A stretch of 64,000 bases of DNA from Diplosphaera chodatii (Eukaryota; Chlorophyta; Trebouxiophyceae; Prasiolales; Stichococcaceae), in NCBI GenBank assembly GCA_032358165.1, contig JAALGY010000020.1, positions 2,542,001 to 2,606,000 of the forward strand, given 5' to 3'. Below are positions 24,601 to 36,354 of the stretch, one piece after another (position 1 is the stretch's first letter; each line of letters opens with the position of its first letter). The notes beneath the pieces were generated by a model that was not told the DNA's origin, searched no databases, and was given only the letters and a program-made list of their open reading frames with translations. The translations under genes were made by a program, and so were the position numbers.

Positions 24601-26065
24601 GCGAGCTGTTTGGCGGCTGCCGAGTGCTGAGCCCAGTCGCTGCTGCAACCATGGCGCAGCAGCTGAGAAGTCAGGCAGCGTCAGCCACCAGCTCCTCACC
24701 TGCGGAGGCAGCGTCACAGCCACAGCCGGAGCCGACCGCAGGCTCGCCCACGGCTGGCGGGAACAGCCGGCAGCAGGAAGCAGATTCCGGTGCAGCTGCC
24801 GGCGGGCAGCACGTCGCCCTGGGACTCAGCTTCGAGCCGGTGGCTGAGGGCGGCACGGCTGCCGATGAGGTGATACCTCCCCAGCAGGACGGGGTGCACG
24901 CTGCAGACACCTCAGATGAGGACACCGCCCCAGCAGCTGCCGGCGCCGTGATTGATGTGCCGGCAGACCCCAGCAGCAGCAGCGGCGGCAGCAACGGCAG
25001 CAGCAGCAGCAGCAGCAGCAATGGCAGCGGCAACGACAGCAGCTCAGACAGCCAGAGCGTTGAGAGCCGCGAAACCGGAAGCAGCAGCAGGCAGCCCAGC
25101 AGCGGCCACCCTGGAGCGGCGGACGCGCCCAGCAGAGCCATGCCCACCCTGCCGCCAGGTGCGCTGTGGGGTCGGCAGCAGATTAGCAGATGCTGAGCGG
25201 GATACCTTGAGCTGCCATTCGGCCCTGCACGAGGGAGCTGCCCAGATTCCCACGTCTGGAGCGCCGTTGCACCGCCCGTCTGCGGCGACGCAGCAGCAGC
25301 ACACCATGCGCACCAGCGCATCTGGCATATTTCACCACACATGTGACTGACCCCATGCGTTGAGCACAGGAACATGGCGGGAGCTGCGCTTTGTGTGCGT
25401 GCCACACATCAGCTACCGGGCAGACGCCCAGGCATTCAGCTTCCTGACGGCGGACCTGGCGCTGCCGGATGAGACGCCGATCCGTCATGTCCTGGTGGGC
25501 GTTGATGTGAATATCAGGATGCCTCAGCTGCGAGTGCTCATCAAACAGGCTGATACGAAGGAGTGTCGTCAGCTGCTACGTTGTGCAGCGCTGCGCTGCA
25601 CTGACTCAACAGCAGCATCACTGACAGCTACCAGGTGCCTGCAGGCTTTTGCAGACCGCAGCGATGCCATGGCGACGCAGGCGGCCTTCCAGCGTGCGCC
25701 AGAAGCATCCATGGCGCAGGTGGCCATTTATCATACTCCCAGGCAGACAGCCATTGCTTCACACCGAAGTCCACTGCTGTGCCAGAGCACCGGCGCTGAA
25801 ACCAGACACGCGCCTCTGAGTTTCTTGGTTCCGTTGTCTCGTCCGGATCGGGCTGTTGGCAGCGTCCATTTCTTCTGCTCATCATGGCATGTGCCCGCAG
25901 CTGCGCATCGAGCCGATGCTGCCGGCGGACGCGGCGGCGCTGGCGGCGGACTACGACTTCGATGGCCTCACGGTGTTTGCGGCGGGTGTGATGCGGCCCG
26001 GCATGGGCCTGGAGGACCTGGCGCAGCTGGCGTTCGAGGGTTTACGGGGGGACCAGGCCCTGTAG
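21655..26065 (+). CDS. LysM-domain, single-membrane-segment, DUF3110-like protein (about 866 aa)
   Basis: Nine exons with matching phases: 21655-21926, 22108-22208, 22439-22904, 23106-23229, 23430-24032, 24271-24423, 24567-25158, 25370-25494, 25901-26065. Residues 1-90 are Arg/Ser/Pro/Ala-rich (MLRPNPPRPLL...), fitting a plastid transit peptide. Next comes a LysM-like fold split over exons 2-3: EVRAGDTIDSLAAEVGLPP, then LLVANKGK and PDLTTGDVLEV. LysM normally binds peptidoglycan or chitin. Exon 4 has one hydrophobic helix (GIGFCAALAAALLGSQLLQA). After a long low-complexity linker, YLVMLREQ, EAVLAFESRQDANDF, and PTFHSPADL with GLVFVPAGTI resemble DUF3110, a domain of cyanobacteria and plastids. 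The C-terminal 100 residues (from TWRELRFVCVPHISY) are unassigned. A membrane-tethered plastid protein is my inference; no enzyme activity is suggested. Confidence 0.7.
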
Positions 26066-26155
26066 TGCAGGGTGCATACAGGGTGCCTCGTGGGCCTGGA
26101 GGACCTGGCGCGGCTGGCGTTCGAGGGGCTGCGGGGGGATCAGGCCCTGTAGTGT
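26005..26155 (+). repeat. 87-bp-period tandem duplication of the terminal coding segment
   Basis: The final coding stretch, from GGGCCTGGAGGACC to the TAG stop (26005-26065), recurs 87 bp downstream (26092-26152). It stays in frame, with the same last 19 residues except one Q to R, and the same stop. The other differences are third-base or synonymous. An AG acceptor-like site (CATACAG) precedes the second copy. Confidence 0.85.
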
Positions 26156-26831
26156 GAAGTCAGGGTCAGTGTATGCTGTGAACCTCATGGGCCCGACTCG
26201 TTTCGTAGCTCTGACAGCGAGGGTTGGCGGCGGGAGCAGGGGATATAGGGTCAAGCTCAGGGCGTGCGCAGAAACTCGTTGGTGCGACTGGCATGTCAGC
26301 TTGCGGGTTATAGAGGATGCACCACCTGCCGCTGGGCATAGCAAACAGAGCGGCACAGTTGGGAGCATTTCGGCTGCATCACATACAATCAGGTGTTACT
26401 TTCGACTACTACAACATCAATGCTCGACTCAGCAAGCAGGCAAGTGACTCAGCTGCTGACCTGCCAAGCGTCATTGGCGGATCCAAGGCCACATTTGTCG
26501 TTCTTGTCCTGCAAGCAGTACATCCCGCTTTAGACTCTTGACATGCCAATCTGCAGTCAAGGTCTGGAAGTGCGACAGACAGAACGCCTTGCAGTGTGCG
26601 TGCTCAGACAATCATGCGGTAGTTGGGAACTCTGACAACAGTCCACGTATCACTAGGACCTGCCTGCACAGTCGCAGCAGCACACTATTTCACGGGTTGC
26701 AACAGATGTATATGACGGCATCCATAGCAGAACGAGCCCTGTGATGTCCCTGCGGACACCTACAGAGGACTTGATCAGGCCACGAAGCGGGGCCGCAAGA
26801 TTTTTGTGAGCGGTCCCAGGCTTGCTGCGCA
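26066..26831. other. Spacer between the LysM-DUF3110-like gene and the F-box/LRR array
   Basis: Apart from the duplicated terminal segment at its left end, I see no exon. The right part is the presumed promoter of the first F-box/LRR gene. No recognisable regulatory motif. Confidence 0.4.
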
Positions 26832-29800
26832 ATGGCTGTGACACGTGGGCAACAACGCGCCAGCCGTCCAGCAGCCCAGAACCTGCCGGGGGAGATGCTG
26901 GAGCGGGTGCTGGCGCACTTGCCGCTCAGGGACAGGTGCGGTGGAGAAGTGCCGTCATCCTGATGGTGACATGCTACGTGTTCTGAGATGGGTCGCATCT
27001 GCTGTTCAATGACTGAGGGTAGATGAGAGCTGCGCTCACTGTGCAGGCTCAACGCTAAGGTTGTCTGCATTGCCTGGAACCGGCACCTGGGGCAGCACGG
27101 CCTGCCGCTGTGGCAGGTGCGGGGGGTACACCTGTGTTTCATGTCCCATCTCTGCAACCGCTTGGTGGCGAACTGTGTGTGTGGGCAGGGTCCCCAGAGA
27201 CGGTGGCCGTGGCTGTGCAGGCGGTCAGCATTGACGATCATGGCGTGTGGGAGCACAGCGGCGAAGACGGCGACCAGTGTAGTAGGACTGTGCGGCGGCT
27301 GGGGCTCTTCTCGTCGCTGCAGCGGTGGCTGTGCTACCATGGCCGCGGACTGCTGCAGGTGCAGTGCGGCACATCATTCCACCCCGAGGTGAGCCTCCAC
27401 AAGATGCCTGCGTCTCACACAGTGTCAGCACGTTTGATACTACTAGCAGAACGCACCCAGTGCAGGTCTGTGCTCGTGGTCAGCAACAGGCTTGGAAGCG
27501 CTGGTGCATGACATGGCACGACCCGATGATTGGCACATTGACGTAAGCAGCAGCATGATGGCATGTGCGAAGGTGTGCTGCCAGGAGTGGCCAGACGAGG
27601 GCTTGCTGGCGGCATTTCTAGCCACCCTCGCTGCATCCGCGCGTTCTCTGCAGGTGCAGCTGACTCAAGGTAGCGCCTCAGCATCATGCCAGTTGATTGG
27701 CGACGACACAGCATCAGTTTCAGCGCATTTGGCAACTTCATCTTGTGCATGCACGCAGACTCATGCGTTTTGACTGTGTGACATTGCATGAGCGCAGCGC
27801 AGCAGCAGCATGACCGTCTACCCAGTGTGCAACCTTGCCGCTCCTACCCACAGGCATTGCGGCTAGATGGCTGCGCTGCAAGGGACATGACCAACCGTAC
27901 TCTGGTGGGCCTGGCCCCCATGTGCTGTGTCCTGCGGCAGCTGGCCCTGGTTGGGCTGCTGCACGTGACGGACGACAGCCTGCTGGCAGCCCTCCTGGTG
28001 CTGCCAATGCTGGAGGTGAGCCACTGTGCCAGTCTTATGGCCAGAGCACTGAGAGGGTTGCATGCGCAGGTCCACATGGAGGTTGCTGCTTCTGATGATG
28101 CTGGCAGCTTCCGCTGAAGGAGTTGCGGCGAGTGCGTTCGTACGCACAGGCAAAATCCGATGTAGCACAGCGCCAAGCTGCAGGAGGCAGTATTCTGAGC
28201 GCTTGATCAGTGAGCTGGAGAAGCACCCGTGACCTGTGTCCATCTGGCCGCAGGATCTGGCCGTCATCTTTGAAGACGCAACCGAACGACGGGAAGTGGT
28301 GGTCGCGGTGGCGGGGATGCAGGGCCAGCAGCCGATGCCACCCCGGCCACCTGACTTCATGCGGCTGCTGGACGGCGTCGCTGGCCACTGCTCGGTACGC
28401 AGCGCTTCATGCTGTTGGCTGCTGCATAGCATCGACATCCCAGCTGCTGCCTGATGGCACACCGCATTGCGGGGGATGCGCATGTGCGGTTTGGATGATA
28501 CGGTATAAGGATGAAGGGTGTGGAGGCTTGGTAAGCTTGGTAAGCTTGGTAAGCTGTGATAGCTGCTGCAACCTCTTGTGCAGCGGCTGCGGACGCTGGC
28601 GCTTGGCCACCTGCCGGCCGGGACCGACATGCCACGCTGGTCTGACATCGTCGTGCACGAGAAGCCGCTGCCCGCCTCTCTATCGCAACTCTCGGCGCTG
28701 AGCACCCTGGCGCTGCAAAACATCGGGTGGCAGTATGCCCCCACCGGTCTGCCGCGCCTGCCCCAGGTGCTGCACTCGGCACATGTGAAGTTTCTTGCAG
28801 CTGCTGGTTGACGTTGTTGGACGGGTACCCTGTGCGATGCCGAAGGCTTGCTGTCAGTGGCAGCCTGTTTGAATCATTTGGTTGCTGATTGCGGATGAGC
28901 TTGTAGTCGAGCACCTACTTGCGCGTGCCACTCCAGAGAAGTCTTGCGCACATGCAGCAGGCACGACTTGTCCGCACACCACACAGCAGCTTGGTCGGGC
29001 CAGAGTACACTGGTGTGCAACCCATGTTGCTTACCCTGCCTGCAGCTGCGGCGGCTGAACCTTCGGAGCGACTTTGATGAGGCGAGCCGGGAGGGGGCAG
29101 ACCTGCAGCACCAGTTCAGCAGCCTCACGACTCTGGAGGCGCTGCAGGTATGTGCCAGGCTTGCAGGCTTGTACAGCCGCATCGCTCCCACAGTCTGTCC
29201 AGCTTGTTAAGGCAGAACGAAACATGCAGCTTGCAGGCCTTGCCTGGCCACTGCTGGTCAGAACATGAGCCAAGGAGCTTGCGCTCGCTCCGAGTGTGCA
29301 GCTGCATTGCGACCTCCCTGTGTGAGCATGCTGCGCAGGCAATGCTGCCGGACTGGCCGGGCCAACTGCCGCACAGTCTCACGCACCTTGTGCTGGCGCC
29401 GTTAGACGGTTTGAGTCACAAGTACCTTGATCATGCTGCTTATGGCCACACCTTCCTCCGCGAGTACCTGCCACCGCTGCGTGGCCTGCGGCACCTGGCA
29501 TTCCACCACATGGTGGACATCGGCGACAAGTTCCTGCTGAAGGTCTGCGCCGCTGCTGCAGCGCTGCCGCGACTGATCAGCCTGCACCTGGTGCGAGTTG
29601 CTCCACATTCTAAGGGACACGTTTCTCTGTATATCTTGGAGGTGGCGCAAGCGCTTCAGGCATCAAAGCCCCTCTCTGCATCAACGAGTTGAGACATGTA
29701 GGGCTTGCATGCTCCACACAAGGTGCGTGTCTGGACCGCAGGTGGCGTGCAAAATTGCCGCCGTGCCAGCAGCACTGTGCGAGCTCAGCCAGCTGCAGCT

Positions 29801-30771
29801 GCTCGACTTGTCGCACAACTGGGATCTGCATCGGGATGGCTACAGCAACTTTGGAAGCGCGCCTCTGCACAAGGTGCACAGCATGCGCAGCACGTCATTC
29901 ATCAATCACCTGTACGCAAGACAGCCCCACGTATGTCGCACTCCTGCGTCTCGTCTCATGCTCTACTTTTGGCAGCTGTTGACTGAGACCGCTATGTGAC
30001 GCCCCCTGCGTTTTGTCCAGCTAACATCCTGCAAGCGGCTGGATGTGCAATGTGAGAGCGGGATGGCCCACCACTCCCAAGCCCGTCCGCTCAGGTAAGA
30101 TCTGCACCTGCATTCTGCTACCTGCTTTTGTTGTAGGGTATGTTGGCAGTACACCACCAACTCGACAGCGTACAGTTTCAGCAGTCGGCAAGCGGCTGAC
30201 AGCAGAAAGCGACAGATGCTGCATGTCTCTGCAAGCGCCAGGGCAGACCACCGGTTGATGGACATTCTTTCGCAGGCAGAGCACACTAGAGAATCTCGCT
30301 GGCATGCCGGCCCTGCAGCAGCTGGCGCTGCCGTGTGTTGAGTCCGATGTGCCAGGAGCCGAAGCTTTTGAGGTGTAGTGAGCTACACACTGCCGCCCTT
30401 GGCCGTCCGTGACATCAGATTGTCCACTTCCAAATGTGCATCCAATGTAGTGTCCTGCGCTAGATAGGCTGCAGACTGCGCCCTCAGTTCGCTCGAGACC
30501 CTATATCGGTCGGGATCCTGGAGGTCACTTGAACAGTCAGTCAACCAGAGTCGATGCAATGCAGCCTGTCATGATCCTGCAGGAAGCGCAGCTGGCACAA
30601 CACCGAGACCCAGGCCTGCCACCCATCAGGGTGGTCACAGTGATGCTTCAGTCAGACCGCTGGGCTGCGGTCGATGTGGAGCTGCCCTTTGCGGAGGTTA
30701 ACGATGTGCTGGGGGTGCAGCTGGAACGCACCATCGTGTCAGGGGTCCATTTCGAGGTCACACAGATTTGA
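26832..30771 (+). CDS. F-box/LRR protein A (type I, intact, about 580 aa)
   Basis: F-box/LRR proteins are substrate receptors of SCF ubiquitin ligases: the F-box binds SKP1 and the LRRs bind the target. Thirteen exons: 26832-26935, 27047-27116, 27221-27388, 27585-27653, 27854-28015, 28254-28394, 28584-28766, 29046-29147, 29339-29590, 29742-29873, 30021-30094, 30276-30372, 30583-30771. All are open and all phases agree. Exons 1-2 encode the F-box (LPGEMLERVLAHLPLRDR, VVCIAWNRHL). Later exons encode LRR-like units: LRQLALVGLLHVTDDSLL, LSALSTLALQNIG, LRRLNLRSDF, LRHLAFHHM, LQLLDLSHN (the most canonical), MPALQQLALP. The last exon is a family-specific module (LPPIRVV..., ending near GVQLERTIVSGV). 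This is the founder-like intact copy at the left end of the array. F-box/LRR assignment is firm; the target is unknown. Confidence 0.85.
28524..28555 (+). repeat. Tandem 9-bp repeat resembling splice donors, in an intron of F-box/LRR gene A
   Basis: Three successive copies of a 9-mer containing TTGGTAAGC lie in the intron between exons 6 and 7, about 30 bp before the acceptor used by exon 7. Each copy contains GGTAAG, close to a consensus 5' splice site. Confidence 0.75.
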
Positions 30772-31488
30772 GCAGCGCTGATGCCCTGAAACTGACATGA
30801 AAGCATCGATGGGTCCAGAGGCCAAGGTCGTTGCAATAGACAGTGGGTAGGTCAGAGGGATACCCTTCGTGAGGTTTTATATGTAGAGCAACAGCACACC
30901 TAGCAATCCACCAATCCAGTGGAAGTGTGCAGTGTCCTGCCCTGTAGCGCCCTGCTCATACCATGTTTGCATGTCGAGGAGTTGCTGAACCATTTCGTGA
31001 TGCATTTCGGAGCTCATGCGATGCCAACAAGCTGCTTCACCCCCTGAAGACGTTCCTGCAGTCTTCCAGACCGCCGACCTCGAGCAATAGGGACGCATTG
31101 AAGCCACCAGACTCTATCTGGTTCAACATTCCATCCCTCTGGGGGTCAACTTCACTACACTTCATTTCCATGCGCTGATCATGACTGAGCCTGCGCTATA
31201 CTAGTATTAGGGTCGCAGCAGTGATCGATCTGTTGTGGCCCGACTCTAGCTGGTTGCAGCAACAGAATGCCAGCTGTTCATGTGTATTCGATGGTGATCT
31301 TCATATCGTCGAACCATGCCTGCCCAGGTAGCTACTCATTCAATCACTAACAGTAACCGTGGCTGCTTGAGATTTTACAGAAGATCGCCCAGTACAGACT
31401 GCCACCCAGCAATTGACCCGATTCATTAGGCAGGGCAGTGTCAGCGGCATGTTGTGATGCATCACCAGCACGCACGCTGTGAATAAAC
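30772..31488. other. Spacer between F-box/LRR genes A and B
   Basis: 717 bp between two genes on the same strand, presumably the 3' UTR of A and promoter of B. No exon or known motif seen. Confidence 0.4.
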
Positions 31489-34400
31489 ATGGACCGAAAG
31501 CAGCTTCACGGCAGCCGTTCGACAGCACAGGAGCTGCCGGGGGAGGTGCTGGAGCGGGTGCTGGCGCATATGCCCTTCCGGGAGAGGTGCAGTCGATGCA
31601 CGAGCCCTTGCATCCATCCGACGCTGTGCCACACCTGCGCTGTACCGGCACATCTGCGTAAGTTTGCAGCCGCAGCCAAGGTGTCAGCTGCATTGCAGGG
31701 TCAGGGCTGCAGCTGTCTGCGGCGCGTGGCACCAGCACCTGTCGCAGCGCGGCCTGCAGCTGTGGCAGGCAAGATTGACCAGGCCTTTCTGGTGTACCAT
31801 GTCTGCCTCCGCTCCACTCGTCAGGTGTACAAACAGTCAAGGCGTGGTCAGATCCTGTCACTGTGCCCGGCAGGCGGCGAGCATTGAGGACCCTCTTGAT
31901 CATTGGGACGATTACGTCACAGACGATGATGAGCGCGGCAAGACTGCCCGGCAGATGCGCTTCCTCCCGCCGCTCCAACGCTGGCTTCGGCGCCATGGCG
32001 GCGGGCTGCTGCAGCTGCAATGCAGCACGATGTTCTGGACAGTGGCCGAGGTAACCCAGCAACTTTGGTTGTCGGGCCAGCCTGTAGCGCTTGATGATGC
32101 TGGTGCGCCGGAAGCTGGCGTGTTTGCAAAGTGTGCGGACATGCCAGCACGGGTGCGACATGTACTGCAGATGACGAGATGGCACTGGCATTAAACACTG
32201 TTTGTGACTGTTTGCAGACGCTGCCCGAGGATGGCACGCTGGCAGCATTTCTGGCTACCTTGGCAGGAGCCGCACCCTCGCTGCAGGTGCAGTCCGCCAC
32301 TGTCTGTCTATTGCACCATCTGACGCCTTGAAGCTGGCCTTAATGCTGCATCTGGTATCGGTTGTGTTGAATTACATGGGCTCGTGCTATAGCAGCAGGA
32401 CCATCATTGGCATAGTGCAAGCTTGCTGCACATTTGTGCAATTGCATCGTTCAGTCAGCATTCTCCTAGTCCATGCTGCAGTCGTCCTACGCTTGTTGTG
32501 GCGAGGCACAGGACCGCGCCGTGCTGTGTGCATCTGTGTTGTGGTGTGCGGGATGGCGTACAGCATCTCATATTGAGCTGGCCCAAATGCAGGCGCTGCG
32601 GCTGGATGCCGGCGCTGCCGCAGGGCTAAGGAACAGCAGCCTGGTCGGCATTGCCTGCATGGGCGATCGTCTGCGGCAGCTGGCTTTGGTCGGACTGCAG
32701 CATGTGTCTGACGAGCGCCTCATGGCTTGCCTTGCGCAGCTGCCCTTGCTGCAGGTGAGATGTCGTGACAGCAGGTTAGGGCGAGGGCCCTCACAAAGTA
32801 CCGAACATGGCTCAGCAGGATGGCTCACATTTGAGGCTGCCGGCATCATCGTGGAGCTCTTCACATCAGAAGTGTTGTGTAGAACAACCAGCCCCCAAGG
32901 CAGCACAGCGTCAAAGGATGCAACTAGTCTCATACAGCAGAACCTACGGTACTTTCAGCATCTGACTACCCTTGCGGCTGTGGGTGCAGGATCTGGCTGT
33001 CATATTCGAGGATGCGACTGAGAGGAGGCAGTTCAGGGCGCAGGCGTCACACCTGCACGGCCGCCACATGTTGATAGAAACCGAGCCGCCTGACGTCATG
33101 TGGCTGCTGGACAACATTTCCATGTCATGTCTGGTGTGAACGGCCTATGCAGTCCTTACAGTTTGCAGCCTGGACTCGTGAGCATGCTTGTTCTGCAGTC
33201 GCACCTGCATGCACAGTATGCCTGGGTGCCCCAAGAAGGGAACCCTGCCACGCACGCTGCAGTGCATGGCAGCTGCAGACTAGTTTGCGCTTAGACCCTG
33301 CAGACTTTATTACAGGCGTTGCGCGTGCTGGCGCTTGGGCACCTCACGATACGGACGAACGATATCCCACGATGGTCTGGTGTGGACGTGAACGAGGACG
33401 GGCTGCCGGCATCGATTTCACGGCTGTCCGCGCTCAGCAGTCTCGCGCTGCACAACGTCGGCTGGAAGCACACTCCAACTGGCCTGCCACACTTGCCCCA
33501 GGTGCTCGTCTGGCCAATGTATGGGGTATCCCAATAACACTACTGGTGCAACATCCTAATCCAAGGGCGCCTGCAAGGTGCTGCAGTTGGTGGAAGCTGG
33601 GCTTGCAGTTAAGCCTCAACCCTTTTGGATGAATGCACTACTTTTGTCGTAGGTGTCAAATGCTCTACCCTATCTGCAGGCTTCACAAACATAGCGCACC
33701 TGCAAGCTGATGGTTGGCAATGTGTGGCATGCAGTTAGCAAGGGTACACAATCTCAACCCTGCTATTTGCATCACCCCGCAGCTGCGGCGCCTCTGCGTC
33801 AGGGCCGACTTCGGCAGGGCGAGCAAGGATGGCATGCACCTTCAGCACCAGCTGAACGCCCTTCCGGCTCTGGACGCGTTGCAGGTATGCACTGATTTGC
33901 GCTGGGCCACAGAGGTCTTTGAAGATCTGAGCATGATGGGGGATGGATGGGGGGCATATGTTCAGGGGCGGAAGATGTCTCAAACTCAGCGTGGCCGTTG
34001 CTGGCGCTGGTGTACAACTGAGCCAGTAGCCCTTCGTTCTGTCTTGTGGAACTGCAGTGCAACAGCCATCACTCTCACACTTGCTCCGCAGGCAATGCTG
34101 CCGGACTGGCCTGGCCAGCTGCCGCTTGGGCTGACTCAGCTTGTGCTGGCGCCAATGGATTCGCATACCCAGGACTACCCCGGCCATGTGTCCGTCGGCC
34201 GCACATTCCTTCGCAATCACCTGCCGCAGCTGCAGTGCCTGCGCCACCTGGCACTCCACAGCTTCAGAGACGTTGGGGCGTACTTGTTGGAGGAGACCTG
34301 CGCCGCTGCTGCTGCGCTGCCACAGCTGATCAGCCTGCACCTGGTGTGACTTCATTGCTCTTCAACTCCGCATCTGCATGTTTGCATGTGGCAGCATGGG

Positions 34401-35721
34401 TGACAACACATCTCCAGCCTTCCATGGCACTAGGGGAGTGCCGGCTGCTACATGGCTTACTCAATTGGGCATGCCCAGGTTTGAGCATGTGCACATTCTA
34501 CCGACAGGTGAAGTGCAACATTTCTGCCATACCGGGAAAGCTGTGCGAGTTGTCGCGACTGCAGCTGCTCGATCTATCACAAAACTGGAAGCTTCAGCGC
34601 AACGGCTTTAGCCAGCTGGCGACCGCACCGCTGCACAAGGTGTGCAGCATGCACAGCGCGTTGAGAGCATGTGACGTGCACATGCGACAGTATGCATATC
34701 CTAGGGACAACACGCTCTCTCAGATCGGAATTATTTCCACCCTGGTGTCCAGCAGCCCAATGCATGTCGAGCACATGCTCACAATGTTCTGTCTCGTGGT
34801 CAGCTGGCCTCCTGCAGGTGGCTGGACCTCTGGTGTGGCAGCGTGGCGGCTAGGCACTTCAACGCATGTCCTCTCCAGTGGGCATTGCATGTTGTCCAAC
34901 AACCAACTGTTCATGGCTAGTGCGCCAGCTGCACAAAAGCTACGTGCTGGCGCACTATCACTGCACAGTCGGCAAGCTCGATGTGCGCTGCACTTTGTGT
35001 GCTTATGCCAGGGGTGTCAGGCAGATGGTTGGGATCCGTGTGCAGGTTTGTTACATTGCATGCCATTGCGAGCATGCCGGCCCTGGAGCGGGTGGCGCTG
35101 CCTCTGATGGAGATCTACGAGCCAGGAGCGACATCTTCTGATGATGAGGCGCGAAGATGGGGCTTGCACTTTGCCCTCTGGCGTTATCAATGCCTGCCTG
35201 CATTGGTGACGCTGCAGCGGTGTTGGTGCTGCCGCTGCAATGGTGTTGCTCCCTTACATATGCTCAGCTGATGTGTAACCCTGGCTTATGAAGCTTCTTT
35301 CTTCGGCCACCGTAGGCCCCATCATCAAGCTGTACGCTGGGTCCTCTATCCCAATATATCAAGACTACATGCAGCCCTCACAAGGTAGTGTCCAAATCAT
35401 AGGTGTTGCTAGAACGGCTGCATTGTATGATTTCATTCACGTGCGCCAAACCATGTTGATTTGTGGGGTGGCAAGCCCAATCAGCCAGCATGGCTCGGAG
35501 GCGCAAATTTCCTATTGCAGGAGCAAGGCGAGTTGCTATGGCGCTGGGGCTCGGGCATGCCGCCCATCAGGGTGGTGCAGGACATGCCCGAGTCGGACCG
35601 CTGGTGTGCAGTGGATGTTGAGATGCCTTTTGCGGAGGTCAACGACATGCTGGGGGTGCAGCTGGACCGCCACATTGTGCCAGGGGTCCCATTCGACGGC
35701 TTATCTGGACGAGACTTATGA
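31489..35721 (+). CDS. F-box/LRR protein B (type I, intact, about 589 aa)
   Basis: Thirteen exons: 31489-31586, 31699-31768, 31874-32050, 32218-32286, 32593-32754, 32990-33133, 33316-33501, 33783-33884, 34092-34343, 34508-34639, 34804-34877, 35046-35148, 35521-35721. F-box: LPGEVLERVLAHMPFRER in exon 1, then VRAAAVCGAWHQHL in exon 2. LRR units include LRQLALVGLQHVSDERLM, LSALSSLALHNVGW, LRHLALHSFRDVG and LQLLDLSQN. The last exon carries the family module (MPPIRVVQDMPESDRW, then VNDMLGVQLDRHIVPGV). Two junctions need GC donors: after exon 2 (CAG|GCAAGA at 31769) and after exon 12 (GAG|GCGCGA at 35149). If those were not spliced the reading frame would be lost or altered. Convergent with the next gene. 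Confidence 0.82.
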
Positions 35722-36354
35722 TGCAAGCCGCGCATGGAGGTGAGACTGCGCCAGGGCCCAGGCATGCCGCCCGTCAGGGTGTGTAGAGGTGCCTGCGTTT
35801 CGTGTCGGGGGTCGAGTTGATGAACTCTTATCTCCATGGACTCATCTTTAGATGTCTTGGTGCCACTCAGCAGCATCATTACACCACAGCTGTGCACTGC
35901 TAACGACAGCACTATAATGGTTGCAACAATTCGGCCCCTGTGTACCATCCGCACCTACTGCGTGACAATTCCTCCGTCTGCTTGGCTTGCATTTGAAGAG
36001 TGACAGGACATTTGTCTGGTAAAACATGTCTGTACAGGAAAGTTGCTGTACAGAAACTAACTGCCACTACTGCTAGTCAAGCACCGCAAGGACCTGTAGG
36101 CAGCTTCTGTTGAAACTGCGGTGTACGCAACGACATGGCACTTGCAGCAGCCCTGAACCACAAAGCATGCCTGCTGCCATGCGTCCTACATTGCGCTGCA
36201 TCATATGAACGCCAGACTCAAGGCCATCCAAAATACTCGAGGGCGATGGTCGGAAGTGTGCATCATCTGCCAACGGTTTCTGTGATACATCTGGTGCATG
36301 CTCAATGCAGAGGTGAAACGGACATCATTGTCTGCATTGATTGCCTGGCTGCAG
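35722..36354. other. Convergent spacer between F-box/LRR genes B and C
   Basis: 633 bp between two facing stop codons; should contain both 3' UTRs. No exon, repeat or polyadenylation signal I can name. Confidence 0.4.

Noticed and set aside
25628..26157. Glycine-rich continuous frame across the end of the LysM-DUF3110-like gene
   Set aside because: It reads the last exon and its duplicate in a shifted frame, giving a GGPGAAGVRG repeat; the in-frame reading with matching splice phase is the better model.
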